A stretch of DNA of 64,000 bases from NCBI RefSeq assembly GCF_003977615.1, contig NZ_RYZR01000007.1:496001-560000 (forward strand). Reading direction: 5' to 3'. Both the position numbers and the translations under genes were made by a program. Under the pieces are notes generated by a model. It saw only the letters and a program-made list of their open reading frames with translations, did not search any database and was not told where the DNA came from. Source of the stretch: Dyella dinghuensis (GTDB lineage Bacteria; Pseudomonadota; Gammaproteobacteria; Xanthomonadales; Rhodanobacteraceae). Of the stretch, positions 1-8,233 are shown in pieces. Each line of letters starts with the position of its first letter. Positions within the stretch are counted from its first letter, which is position 1.

Positions 1-92
1 TCCTGCGCAGCAGCAGCCCGGATACCGATGGCACGGCCGTCAAGGGCACCCGCATCGGTATGTACTCCGTCCAGGCCGAATACCGCTTCTGA
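1..92 (+). CDS. C-terminal end of an outer-membrane beta-barrel protein (partial)
   Basis: The frame is open from the window edge and stops with TGA at 90-92. The visible tail is about 29 residues and ends SVQAEYRF. Alternating hydrophobic and polar residues with a terminal phenylalanine form the usual BAM-recognised last strand of an outer-membrane barrel. A strong terminator follows 30 bp later, which fits the end of a transcription unit. The family (porin or other barrel) cannot be settled from so short a piece. Confidence 0.55.
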   Translation, partial: LRSSSPDTDGTAVKGTRIGMYSVQAEYRF

Positions 93-121
93 TCCTCACG
101 TCCTCCGTGTCGATCGCCTCT

Positions 122-147
122 ACGGCCGCCTCGCGCGGCCGTTTTTT
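122..147 (+). terminator. Rho-independent terminator
   Basis: A perfect 8-bp stem (ACGGCCGC / GCGGCCGT) with a 5-nt loop is followed by a run of six T. It lies 30 bp after the stop of the barrel protein and separates it from fumarase. Confidence 0.9.
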
Positions 148-237
148 ATGGAGCGGCCCGATTGGGGCACAATAGAGGGGTTGTGCCCCGTGAGCGCAAG
201 GCTCGCGGGGCTCCCCTAGCCAGTCGAAGCCATCGCC

Positions 238-1752
238 ATGACCACCATCAAGCAAGACGATCTGATCCAGTCCGTTGCCGACGCGCTGCAGTACATCAGC
301 TACTACCACCCGGTCGACTACATCACTAATCTCGCCGCCGCTTATGAGCGCGAGGAGTCGGCCGCTGCGAAAGACGCGATGGCGCAGATCCTGATCAATT
401 CGCGCATGGCGGCGGAAGGCCATCGTCCGCTGTGCCAGGACACCGGCATCGTCACGGTGTTCCTCAAGGTGGGCATGAATGTGCGCTGGGATGCCACGAT
501 GTCGCTGGAAGACATGGTGAACGAAGGCGTGCGTCGCGCTTACAACGATCCGGACAACAAACTGCGCGCCAGTGTGCTCGCCGATCCGGCCGGCAAGCGC
601 AGCAATACCAAGGACAACACGCCCGCGGTGATCAACGTTTCGATCGTGCCGGGCGATACCGTCGATGTGATCGTCGCGGCGAAGGGCGGCGGTTCGGAAG
701 CGAAGTCCAAGTTCGTGATGCTGAACCCCTCCGATTCCATCGTGGACTGGGTGCTCAAGACGCTGCCCACCATGGGCGCGGGCTGGTGTCCGCCGGGCAT
801 GCTTGGCATCGGCATCGGCGGTACGGCCGAGAAGGCGATGCTGCTGGCGAAAGAAGCGTTGATGGAGCCGATCGATATCCAGGATCTGATCGCCCGCGGT
901 CCGTCGAATCGCGCCGAGGAATTGCGCATTGAGCTGTATGAGAAGGTCAACGCACTCGGTATCGGTGCGCAGGGTCTGGGTGGTTTGACCACCGTGCTCG
1001 ATATCAAGGTGAAGGATTATCCGACGCACGCGGCGAATCTGCCGGTTGCGCTGATTCCCAACTGCGCCGCGACGCGTCATGCGCACTTCACGCTCGACGG
1101 CTCCGGCCCCGTAATGCTCGATCCGCCGTCGCTCGAAGACTGGCCAACGCTCACCTACGACTCATCGAAGGGCCGTCGCGTGAATCTCGACACCGTCACG
1201 CGCGAAGAAGTCGCCAGCTGGAAACCCGGCGAAGTGCTGCTGCTCAACGGCAAGTTGCTGACGGGTCGCGATGCCGCTCACAAGCGCATGGTCGATATGT
1301 TGAACAAGGGCGAGCAGCTGCCAGTGGATTTCCACGGCCGCTTTATCTACTACGTCGGCCCGGTCGATCCGGTGCGCGATGAAGTCGTCGGTCCGGCGGG
1401 CCCGACCACGGCCACGCGCATGGACAAATTCACCGAGCAGGTGCTGGCGCAGACCGGGCTCCTCGGCATGGTCGGCAAGGCCGAGCGTGGCCCGGCGGCT
1501 ATCGACGCCATCAAGAAGCATCAGTCCGTTTATCTGATGGCGGTCGGTGGCGCGGCTTACCTTGTTTCCAAGGCGATCAAGGCTTCGCGCGTGGTGGGCT
1601 TTGCCGATCTGGGTATGGAGGCGATCTACGAATTTGATGTCAAAGATATGCCCGTCACTGTTGCGGTGGATTCCGCGGGCACGTCTGTGCACAAGACCGG
1701 GCCGCGCGAGTGGCAGGCACGTATCGGCAAGATTCCGGTTACCGTCGAATAA
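238..1752 (+). CDS. fumA: Fumarate hydratase, class I ([4Fe-4S])
   Basis: Catalyses the reversible hydration of fumarate to L-malate in the citric acid cycle (cytoplasm). The 504-residue length is normal for fused class I fumarases, with an N-terminal cluster-binding domain and a C-terminal Fe-S-type domain. The three expected cluster cysteines are visible: Cys66 in RPLCQDTG, Cys184 in GAGWCPPG and Cys276 in IPNCAATRH. The ATG at 238 begins the conserved sequence. The gene appears monocistronic: a terminator lies upstream and a palindromic repeat pair downstream. Class I enzymes are iron-dependent and oxygen-sensitive; no class II (fumC) copy is visible here. Confidence 0.95.
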   Translation: MTTIKQDDLIQSVADALQYISYYHPVDYITNLAAAYEREESAAAKDAMAQILINSRMAAEGHRPLCQDTGIVTVFLKVGMNVRWDATMSLEDMVNEGVRRAYNDPDNKLRASVLADPAGKRSNTKDNTPAVINVSIVPGDTVDVIVAAKGGGSEAKSKFVMLNPSDSIVDWVLKTLPTMGAGWCPPGMLGIGIGGTAEKAMLLAKEALMEPIDIQDLIARGPSNRAEELRIELYEKVNALGIGAQGLGGLTTVLDIKVKDYPTHAANLPVALIPNCAATRHAHFTLDGSGPVMLDPPSLEDWPTLTYDSSKGRRVNLDTVTREEVASWKPGEVLLLNGKLLTGRDAAHKRMVDMLNKGEQLPVDFHGRFIYYVGPVDPVRDEVVGPAGPTTATRMDKFTEQVLAQTGLLGMVGKAERGPAAIDAIKKHQSVYLMAVGGAAYLVSKAIKASRVVGFADLGMEAIYEFDVKDMPVTVAVDSAGTSVHKTGPREWQARIGKIPVTVE

Positions 1753-1769
1753 CGCGCCGCGCCCTTGCT

Positions 1770-1873
1770 CCCTCCCCTGCAAGCAGGGGAGGGCTGGGGT
1801 GGGGTCATTCAATCTCGCCGTGAGGCAAGCTCGTGCCACCCCCTCCCAACCTCCCCCTGCAAGCAGGGGGAGG
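1770..1873. repeat. Inverted pair of CCCTCCCCTGC hairpins (variant repeat family)
   Basis: Two near-identical hairpins, CCCTCCCCTGC-AA-GCAGGGGAGGG at 1770-1793 and CCTCCCCCTGC-AA-GCAGGGGGAGG at 1850-1873, face each other across about 56 bp. The inner arms are GGCTGGGGTGGGG and its approximate complement. The architecture resembles the CCCTCTCCCC pairs elsewhere in the window, but the stem and loop differ, so this is a related but distinct subfamily. It follows fumA and could also end transcription or stabilise the mRNA. Confidence 0.8.
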
Positions 1874-2010
1874 AGCAGATCTTCGAACTATCACCATTTT
1901 CCGTTTAGCCATCCAAATGGCCGTCCATAGTCCCAACCGACGGTTGCATTCCAGCTGATGCAGCGCAACACTGACAGGATTGTGTCCCCCGCAACCCTGA
2001 CAGAGACATC

Positions 2011-4623
2011 GTGACCTCAAATGCCTCCGCGCCGCTTTCCGCCGGCGCTCCCTGGATCGTGATGAAGTTTGGCGGCACCAGTGTCGCCACCCTGCCGCGC
2101 TGGCAGAACATCCGCGAACTCGTCGCCAGCCGCCGCGCCGAAGGTGCGCGCGTGGTGGTCGTCGTGTCCGCGCTGACCGGCATCACCGACGCACTCAAAC
2201 ATCTGTGCACCCAGGACGACAAAGGCAAACGTATCGAGGCTGCGAAGGCGATCGCGCAACGGCATTACGACTTGCTCGATCACATGCAGCTGGCGGTTCC
2301 CGATACGCTCGCATCGCGACTTTCGGAGCTGGCCAAGCTGGCGGAAGAAGGCCCGGCGTCGCTCGGCGAACTCGCCTGGTCTGCGCAGGTGCAGGCGCAA
2401 GGTGAGTTGATGTCCAGCTCGCTTGGCGCTGCATTCCTCACGCACAGCGGTTTGGCCACGCAGTGGGTGGACGCGCGCGATTGTCTTGCCGCCATCGCAC
2501 TGCCCAACCAGAACGAGCGCACCAAGCTGCTCTCGGCGATGGTCGAAGCGAAACCGGATCCATCACTCAATGCGCGTCTCGCAAGGTTGGGCGACGTGTT
2601 TATCACGCAGGGTTTTATCGCGCGCGAATCGAAAGGCCGTACGGTGTTGCTCGGTCGTGGTGGCTCGGACACCTCTGCGTCGTATTTCGGTGCGTTGTTG
2701 AAAGCGCAGCGCGTGGAAATCTGGACGGATGTGGCCGGCATGTTCACCGCCAATCCGCGTCAGGTGCCTGGCGCACGCCTGCTGCAGAAACTCGACTACG
2801 AAGAAGCACAGGAAATCGCATCGACCGGTGCAAAAGTGTTGCATCCGCGCTGCCTGTCGCCATTGCGCGAACCGCGCGTGCCGATGCTGATCAAGGACAC
2901 CAACCGGCCCGAGCTGGAAGGTACCGTCATCGGTCCGGAAGTGCGCGAGCATGCGCCAAGCGTCAAGGCGATCAGCGCACGCAAGGGCCTCACATTGGTG
3001 TCGATGGAATCGGTCGGCATGTGGCAGCAGGTCGGCTTTCTTGCCGATGTGTTTACACACTTCAAGCAACATGGTCTGTCGGTGGATTTGATCAGTTCGG
3101 CGGAAACGAACGTCACCGTGTCGCTCGATCCCACCGAAAATTTGCTCGATTCGGATGCGGTAGCCGCGCTTGCTAGCGATCTTGCCAAATCGTGCCGCGT
3201 CAAAGTCATCGCGCCGTGCGCCGCCATTACGCTGGTGGGCCGCGGCATGCGCTCGATGCTGCACACACTTTCCAGCGTGCTCGCAGAATTCGGCCAGTTG
3301 CGCGTGCACCTGATCTCGCAGTCGTCGAACAATCTCAACCTCACGTTCGTGGTTGATGAAAGCGTCGTCGACGAACTCGTGCCGCGCCTGCACGAAATGT
3401 TGATTACCGCCGGTGCATTGCGCACCGACGACAGCGCGTTGTTTGGATCGAGTTGGCAAAGTCTCTACGGAAGTGGTGAAACGGTCGTTGCTGCCGATGC
3501 ATGGTGGCGAACGGCATGCCGAGACGAACTGCTCGCACTCGGTGTGCAGGCGACGCCGCGATATGTCTACCATTTGCCGACGGTTCGACGTCAAGCGCGC
3601 GAACTGAAGTCGCTGGGTTCGGTGGATCGTCTGCATTACGCCGTGAAGGCGAACACGCATCCCGCGATTCTGCGCGCACTTGCCGAAGAGGGTTTTGGCT
3701 TCGAGTGCGTATCGCCCGGCGAACTCAAAGCGGTGATGGCTGCGGTTCCGGAATCAGCGCCGCTGTTGTTCACCCCCAACTTCGCGCCTCGCGAAGACTA
3801 CGCATGGGCCTTCACGACACGCGCGACCGTGTCACTCGATTCGCTCTACCCGCTCGAACATTGGGGCGACGTATTTCGCGGGCGCGAAATCGTATTGCGC
3901 ATCGACCTGGGGCGTGGCCTCGGCCATCACGAGAAAGTGCGAACAGGCGGCAGCGGCAGCAAGTTTGGTTTGCCCGTCGAACAGATTGACGCGTTCTTGC
4001 GACTCGCCGATACCTACAACGTCACCGTGCGCGGCCTGCATGCGCATCTAGGCTCCGGCATTCTCGATGCCAAGCATTGGGGCGAAGTCTATGGCCAACT
4101 CGCCAGCCTGGCCGAACGCATCGGCAGCGTGGATTTTCTGGATATTGGCGGCGGACTCGGCGTGCCTTCGCATCCAGGCGAGGCACGACTGGACATCGCC
4201 GCGCTGGACGAGGTGCTGCGCAAGGTCAAATCCGCGTATCCGCACTACAAGCTTTGGATGGAACCGGGCCGTTACCTGGTCGCCGATGCAGGCGTGCTGA
4301 TCACGCGCGTGACGCAGCAGAAAGGCAAGGGCAGCTGGCGCTATCTCGGCGTGGATACGGGCATGAATAGCCTGATTCGCCCCGCGCTGTACGATGCCTG
4401 GCACGAGATCGTGAACCTTACGCGCCTCGATGAGCCCGCCACGGCGCTGTATCAGGTCGTCGGCCCGATCTGCGAAAGCGGCGACGTGATCGGCTCCGAC
4501 CGCCGTCTGCCGGAGGCGAAAGAGGGCGACGTGATGCTGATCGCCCAGGCCGGCGCCTACGGCAAAGTGATGTCCTCCCCTTACAATCTGCGGGATGAGG
4601 CGGAAGAAATCATTCTTGAATGA
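2011..4623 (+). CDS. Bifunctional aspartate kinase / diaminopimelate decarboxylase
   Basis: A single 870-residue protein carries the first and last steps of lysine synthesis: ATP-dependent phosphorylation of L-aspartate, and PLP-dependent decarboxylation of meso-diaminopimelate to lysine. Residues about 15-310 are the amino-acid kinase domain (KFGGTSVA at 19-26), and about 320-460 are tandem ACT domains (SAETNVTVSLD). The fold-III decarboxylase follows, with the PLP lysine K546 in YAVKAN, the glycine-rich LDIGGGLG and the CESGD signature near the C-terminus. The start is GTG at 2011. The fusion is known in xanthomonads. The ACT domains suggest feedback control; which amino acid is the effector cannot be read from the sequence. 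Confidence 0.95.
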   Translation: MTSNASAPLSAGAPWIVMKFGGTSVATLPRWQNIRELVASRRAEGARVVVVVSALTGITDALKHLCTQDDKGKRIEAAKAIAQRHYDLLDHMQLAVPDTLASRLSELAKLAEEGPASLGELAWSAQVQAQGELMSSSLGAAFLTHSGLATQWVDARDCLAAIALPNQNERTKLLSAMVEAKPDPSLNARLARLGDVFITQGFIARESKGRTVLLGRGGSDTSASYFGALLKAQRVEIWTDVAGMFTANPRQVPGARLLQKLDYEEAQEIASTGAKVLHPRCLSPLREPRVPMLIKDTNRPELEGTVIGPEVREHAPSVKAISARKGLTLVSMESVGMWQQVGFLADVFTHFKQHGLSVDLISSAETNVTVSLDPTENLLDSDAVAALASDLAKSCRVKVIAPCAAITLVGRGMRSMLHTLSSVLAEFGQLRVHLISQSSNNLNLTFVVDESVVDELVPRLHEMLITAGALRTDDSALFGSSWQSLYGSGETVVAADAWWRTACRDELLALGVQATPRYVYHLPTVRRQARELKSLGSVDRLHYAVKANTHPAILRALAEEGFGFECVSPGELKAVMAAVPESAPLLFTPNFAPREDYAWAFTTRATVSLDSLYPLEHWGDVFRGREIVLRIDLGRGLGHHEKVRTGGSGSKFGLPVEQIDAFLRLADTYNVTVRGLHAHLGSGILDAKHWGEVYGQLASLAERIGSVDFLDIGGGLGVPSHPGEARLDIAALDEVLRKVKSAYPHYKLWMEPGRYLVADAGVLITRVTQQKGKGSWRYLGVDTGMNSLIRPALYDAWHEIVNLTRLDEPATALYQVVGPICESGDVIGSDRRLPEAKEGDVMLIAQAGAYGKVMSSPYNLRDEAEEIILE

Positions 4624-4638
4624 CCCTCGATGCTTTTC

Positions 4639-4768
4639 CCCTCTCCCCTGCGGGGAGAGGGCAGGGTGAGGGGCCGCTCTTGCGATGACGGAAAATTTAA
4701 TCGGGTTTGAAGGGGCCTCATCGCAAGAACGGCCCCTCATCCCGGCCTTCTCCCCGGAGGGGAGAAGG
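4639..4768. repeat. Palindromic repeat pair upstream of the DUF559 gene (forward-reverse)
   Basis: The left hairpin is CCCTCTCCCC-TGC-GGGGAGAGGG (4639-4661) and the right hairpin is CCTTCTCCCC-GGA-GGGGAGAAGG (4746-4768). The 20-bp inner arms at 4669-4688 and 4718-4737 are inverted copies with one mismatch. This is the standard forward-reverse arrangement seen at the other loci, with hairpins outside and GC-rich arms inside. It begins 15 bp after the AK-DAPDC stop and ends just before the likely DUF559 start. Confidence 0.9.
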
Positions 4769-4795
4769 GGCAGAGCAAGGGAGCTGCGTCTCAGG

Positions 4796-5176
4796 ATGAA
4801 ACGCTTGCATGTAGATCGCGCGCGGGGACTGCGCAGAAGCATGACCGACGCCGAGCATTTGCTATGGCTTCATTTGCGCAACCGGCATTTCTCCGGATGG
4901 AAGTTCCGCAGGCAGCACCAAATCGATCGCTACATTGTCGACTTCGTCTGTCCGAATGTTTTCCTGATTGTGGAATTGGACGGCGGACAACATGCAGAAA
5001 TGATGACGGCGGATGCTGATCGCACATGTCGACTTGAGGGAATGGGTTATCGTGTGCTGCGCTTCTGGAACAATGATGTGTTGATGAATACGGAAGTGGT
5101 GCTTGAGGTGATTTTGGAGGCCTTGGCTAGAGCGGCCCCTCACCCCAACCCTCTCCCCAAAGGGGAGAGGGAGTAA
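4796..5176 (+). CDS. DUF559 (Vsr-like, PD-(D/E)XK fold) endonuclease-related protein, repeat-embedded
   Basis: The 126-residue product from ATG 4796 starts MKRLHVDRARGLRRSMTDAE, the usual beginning of DUF559 proteins. An in-frame ATG at 4685 would add 37 residues encoded by repeat DNA and is less likely. Putative catalytic residues of the very-short-patch-repair-like fold are Asp49 (YIVDFVCP) and Glu60/Asp62 in IVELDGGQH. The C-terminal tail ARAAPHPNPLPKGERE (111-126) is translated from a palindromic repeat. The gene is flanked on both sides by repeat pairs. DUF559 proteins are generally annotated as possible endonucleases; the substrate is unproven. A role in repeat mobility is only a hypothesis. 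Confidence 0.85.
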   Translation: MKRLHVDRARGLRRSMTDAEHLLWLHLRNRHFSGWKFRRQHQIDRYIVDFVCPNVFLIVELDGGQHAEMMTADADRTCRLEGMGYRVLRFWNNDVLMNTEVVLEVILEALARAAPHPNPLPKGERE

Positions 5177-5218
5177 AGCGTGGCGTGACTCTACCCCCTC
5201 TCCCCTTTGGGGAGAGGG
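5149..5218. repeat. Palindromic repeat pair downstream of the DUF559 gene (reverse-forward)
   Basis: Hairpins CCCTCTCCCC-AAA-GGGGAGAGGG (5149-5171) and CCCTCTCCCC-TTT-GGGGAGAGGG (5196-5218) lie back to back, with the GGGGTGAGGGGC-type arms pointing outwards (about 5133-5148 and 5219-5232). This is the reverse of the arrangement at the other loci. The left unit overlaps the last codons and stop of the DUF559 gene. The right unit ends 40 bp before murL. Confidence 0.9.
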
Positions 5219-5273
5219 CTGGGGTGAGGGGCCACACTCGCGACAAGTTAGAAACAGATCCGGAGTATTTTGA

Positions 5274-6620
5274 GTGACCAACCCGATCCAACCGCGCCTG
5301 ACCCAGGTCTTCCGCTTCGTGCGTTGCAGCTATGCCGACGGTGTGGCCGAGCTGGTCTATCAGTTCGACCAGGGCGAGGAACTGATCGAGCGCGTGCGTT
5401 TTCCGGCAGCGCCGGCCATCGGCGCAGGCCACAAGCAGGCATTCGAAGCAGCACTCAAGATGCTGCACTTGATTGCAGGTGTGAGCTATTACAAAGCAGG
5501 CGTTCCGCCGAAGATAGAAGTGGCTGATGGCCCACTCGATGACACGACCGCTAGTTTGCTCGACGCGTTGTATCTGCACGGTTTGGCCGAGTTCGCGTAT
5601 CGCAATGGGCTGGATCTTCGCGGGCGCATCAATTTCCCGTGCATCGTATCAACGCACGCAAAAACCGCTCCTGCACTCCATCTACCAAAGCGCACGCTGG
5701 TGCCGATCGGCGGTGGCAAAGACTCACTCGTTGCGGTCGAAGCGATCAAGCAGATCGGCGGACAGGCGACAGCCGTATGGGTCGGCAACTCACCCTTGAT
5801 TGCATCGTGCGCAGAACGCACAGGCCTGCCGACGCTCAATATCCAGCGCGAACTCGCGCCGGGTTTGTTCGAACTCAACCGTCTCGGTGCATGGAACGGC
5901 CACATCCCCGTGACGGCGGTGAACTCGGCCATTCTCGCTGTCGCCGCGATTCTCTACGGATACGACAGCATCGCTTTCGCCAATGAACGTTCTGCTTCCG
6001 CCGCGACGCTGGAGTACGAAGGCCAGCAAGTGAATCATCAGTGGAGCAAAGGCTACGCGTTCGAGCAGATGTTCAGCGATTGGCTGCATACGCATGTCGC
6101 GGCCGATCTGGATTACTGCTCGCTATTGCGTCCGTATTCGGAACTGGCCATCACGCGCGCGTTTGCGAAACTCACGCCGTACTTCGATGTGTTCTCCAGC
6201 TGCAATCGCAATTTCAAGATTCTCGGTCCGAAACCTGCCGATCGCTGGTGCGGACAATGCCCGAAGTGTCACTTCGTGTTTCTCGCGCTGGCCCCGTTTC
6301 TGCCGAAGCCGCGATTGCTGGCCATCTTCGGTCGCAATTTGCTGGATGATGAATCACAAGCGGCAGGCTTCGACGCGTTGCTCGAATACCACGATCACAA
6401 ACCGTTCGAATGCGTCGGCGAGGGCGCGGAGGCACGCGCCGCGATGTATGCGCTGAGCCAGCGTCCAGAGTGGCAGGAGGATGCACTCGTCGCACGTTTC
6501 CGCAGCGAGATATTGCCGCAACTCGATGTCGCGGAACTTGCACTTGAGCCTTGGCTGACGCCGGCAGGCGATCATCGTGTGCCTGATCGTTTGCAAGCAG
6601 CGCTCGTGGCGATCGGCTAA
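5274..6620 (+). CDS. murL: UDP-N-acetylmuramoyl-L-alanyl-L-glutamate epimerase
   Basis: Epimerises the terminal L-Glu of UDP-MurNAc-L-Ala-L-Glu to D-Glu, so that no free D-glutamate is needed. The assignment rests on the 448-residue length, a PP-loop-like IGGGKDSLVAVEA near residues 145-157, the cysteine-rich CGQCPKCHF segment, and the immediate murD2 neighbour, as described for Xanthomonas MurL. The start is GTG 5274, supported by GGAG at 5262-5265 with 8-nt spacing. Only 1 bp separates its stop from the murD2 ATG, so the two are probably co-translated. A DUF559/repeat module sits directly upstream. Confidence 0.88.
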   Translation: MTNPIQPRLTQVFRFVRCSYADGVAELVYQFDQGEELIERVRFPAAPAIGAGHKQAFEAALKMLHLIAGVSYYKAGVPPKIEVADGPLDDTTASLLDALYLHGLAEFAYRNGLDLRGRINFPCIVSTHAKTAPALHLPKRTLVPIGGGKDSLVAVEAIKQIGGQATAVWVGNSPLIASCAERTGLPTLNIQRELAPGLFELNRLGAWNGHIPVTAVNSAILAVAAILYGYDSIAFANERSASAATLEYEGQQVNHQWSKGYAFEQMFSDWLHTHVAADLDYCSLLRPYSELAITRAFAKLTPYFDVFSSCNRNFKILGPKPADRWCGQCPKCHFVFLALAPFLPKPRLLAIFGRNLLDDESQAAGFDALLEYHDHKPFECVGEGAEARAAMYALSQRPEWQEDALVARFRSEILPQLDVAELALEPWLTPAGDHRVPDRLQAALVAIG

Positions 6621-6621
6621 C

Positions 6622-7980
6622 ATGCGCATCGAAGACCTTGCCGGACAACGCGTTGCGATCTGGGGATTCGGTCGCGAAGGCCGCGCGGCAATCCGCGCGT
6701 TGCGCCAGCGCCTTCCTGGGTTGACGCTTGCACTTTATTGTGCCGAAGCAGAACTCGCTGACGCGCAAGCATTCGACTCAGCGTTGCGTGTCTACGCAAA
6801 CGAACCGGATGCCGTGGCACTCAGCGCTTACGACCTGGTCGTGAAGTCGCCCGGTATTTCGGCTTACAAGCCGGCGATCATCACCGCTCAAGCGCAAGGC
6901 ACGCGCTTCACTTCTGGCACGGCGTTGTGGTTCGCGGAAAATCCGCAGGCACGCGTGGTTGCCGTAACAGGCACCAAAGGCAAAAGCACCACCACGGCCT
7001 TGCTGGCGCACCTTGCCCGTGCATTGGGTATCCGCACCGCGCTGGCAGGCAATATCGGATTGCCGCTGCTTGAGTTGCTTGATCAGCACGCGGATTTGTG
7101 GGCGATCGAGCTGTCCAGTTTTCAAACCGGCGAAGCTGGTGCGTTAGAGCTGGGTGTCATCACCAGCTTGTATGAAGAGCATCTCGACTGGCATGGTTCG
7201 CGCGAACGCTATGTCGCCGACAAACTCAAGCTTGCCGATGCGGCGCGTCAGTTGCTGGTGAATGCAGAGCAAGCCTCCTTGCTTGAAAAAACCGCAGCGC
7301 ATCCTCATCGCATCCTGTTCGGGCAGCGAGATGGATGGCATGTGGCGGAAGGATTCATTCGTCGCGGCGAAGCAGACGTATTCGCATTGAATCAATTACC
7401 CGTGCCTGGGCTGCACAACGCCTTGAATGCCTGCGCCGCGCTAGCAGCGTTGGAAGCTATGGGTTTCGATGCCGTTGCAGCGGCTCCGTCGTTGTCAGTT
7501 TTTCAACCGCTGCCGCATCGCTTGCAACCGCTGGGCGAAAGCGGCGGCCTGCAATGGATCAACGATTCCATCAGCACCACGCCGCAGGCAACGATTGCTG
7601 CGCTCGACAGCCTGCGCGATCGCGAAGTCACCGTCATCGTCGGTGGCCATGATCGCGGTCTGGACTGGTCGCCGTTCGTAAAGGATGTCGCTACACGTAA
7701 AGGGTTGCGCATCGTGACGCAAGGCGCCAACGGTCCGCGCATTGCATTCGCGTTGCGTGCGGCAAAATCTGAGATTCCGCTGGGCGATGTCGACAACCTC
7801 ACCGACGCCATCGACATGGCACGCATCATCACGCCAAGCGGCGGTGTCGTGCTGCTGTCCCCGGGTGCACCCAGTTTCGATCAATTCCACGATTACGCGG
7901 AGCGCGGCCAGCGCTTCGCCGAGATGGCCGGATTTGATGCCAAAACAATGACAGGCATCGGCGGATTGGGCATAGCCTGA
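6622..7980 (+). CDS. murD2: UDP-N-acetylmuramoyl-L-alanine--L-glutamate ligase
   Basis: A cytoplasmic Mur ligase that adds L-glutamate (instead of D-glutamate) to UDP-MurNAc-L-Ala; the partner MurL then inverts the residue. The product from ATG 6622 is 452 residues. Visible are an N-terminal Rossmann-like domain (VAIWGFGREGRAA), the ATP-binding loop VTGTKGKSTTTALLAHLAR, and the Mur-ligase C-terminal domain with GGHDRGLDW and LLSPGAPSFDQF. The latter phrase is typical of MurD-like enzymes. Its coupling with murL distinguishes it from ordinary murD, which would sit in the dcw cluster. Confidence 0.88.
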   Translation: MRIEDLAGQRVAIWGFGREGRAAIRALRQRLPGLTLALYCAEAELADAQAFDSALRVYANEPDAVALSAYDLVVKSPGISAYKPAIITAQAQGTRFTSGTALWFAENPQARVVAVTGTKGKSTTTALLAHLARALGIRTALAGNIGLPLLELLDQHADLWAIELSSFQTGEAGALELGVITSLYEEHLDWHGSRERYVADKLKLADAARQLLVNAEQASLLEKTAAHPHRILFGQRDGWHVAEGFIRRGEADVFALNQLPVPGLHNALNACAALAALEAMGFDAVAAAPSLSVFQPLPHRLQPLGESGGLQWINDSISTTPQATIAALDSLRDREVTVIVGGHDRGLDWSPFVKDVATRKGLRIVTQGANGPRIAFALRAAKSEIPLGDVDNLTDAIDMARIITPSGGVVLLSPGAPSFDQFHDYAERGQRFAEMAGFDAKTMTGIGGLGIA

Positions 7981-8054
7981 AGATCACCTCGGCGTTCCAT
8001 GGCAATAGGTGGCGGTAGCCTTGTCTAAGGTGCACGATACGCGCCGTGTCTTTT

Positions 8055-8073
8055 CACGTGTCGTTAACACGTG
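8055..8073. promoter_or_regulatory. Perfect inverted repeat upstream of autotransporter 1 (possible operator)
   Basis: CACGTGT-CGTTA-ACACGTG, a 7-bp perfect dyad with a 5-nt spacer, lies in the 250-bp gap between murD2 and the first autotransporter. It has the size and symmetry of a dimeric regulator site. The cognate factor is unknown, and no matching site was noticed before autotransporter 2. Confidence 0.4.
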
Positions 8074-8233
8074 CGCATGCGCAAAAAAATCTTTAGCGCG
8101 TAATATGCGCCCAGCATCGACCTGATTTCTTGCATTCGATAACCCGGCTTGCGCTTCAGGGAACGTCCATGACGGGCGTCCATGTCTCGGGGAAAAGGAA
8201 TTTTTGGGTTACAGCTTGAATGGAGTCTTTGGT

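Noticed and set aside
1874-2010. Lysine riboswitch upstream of the aspartate kinase-DAP decarboxylase gene
   Set aside because: The 137 bp between the repeat pair and GTG 2011 lack recognisable L-box helices and are too short for the aptamer plus an expression platform.
4685-4795. Upstream extension of the DUF559 gene to ATG 4685
   Set aside because: The extra 37 codons read only through repeat DNA, and DUF559 homology begins at MKRLHVDRARGL. The ATG at 4796 is preferred.
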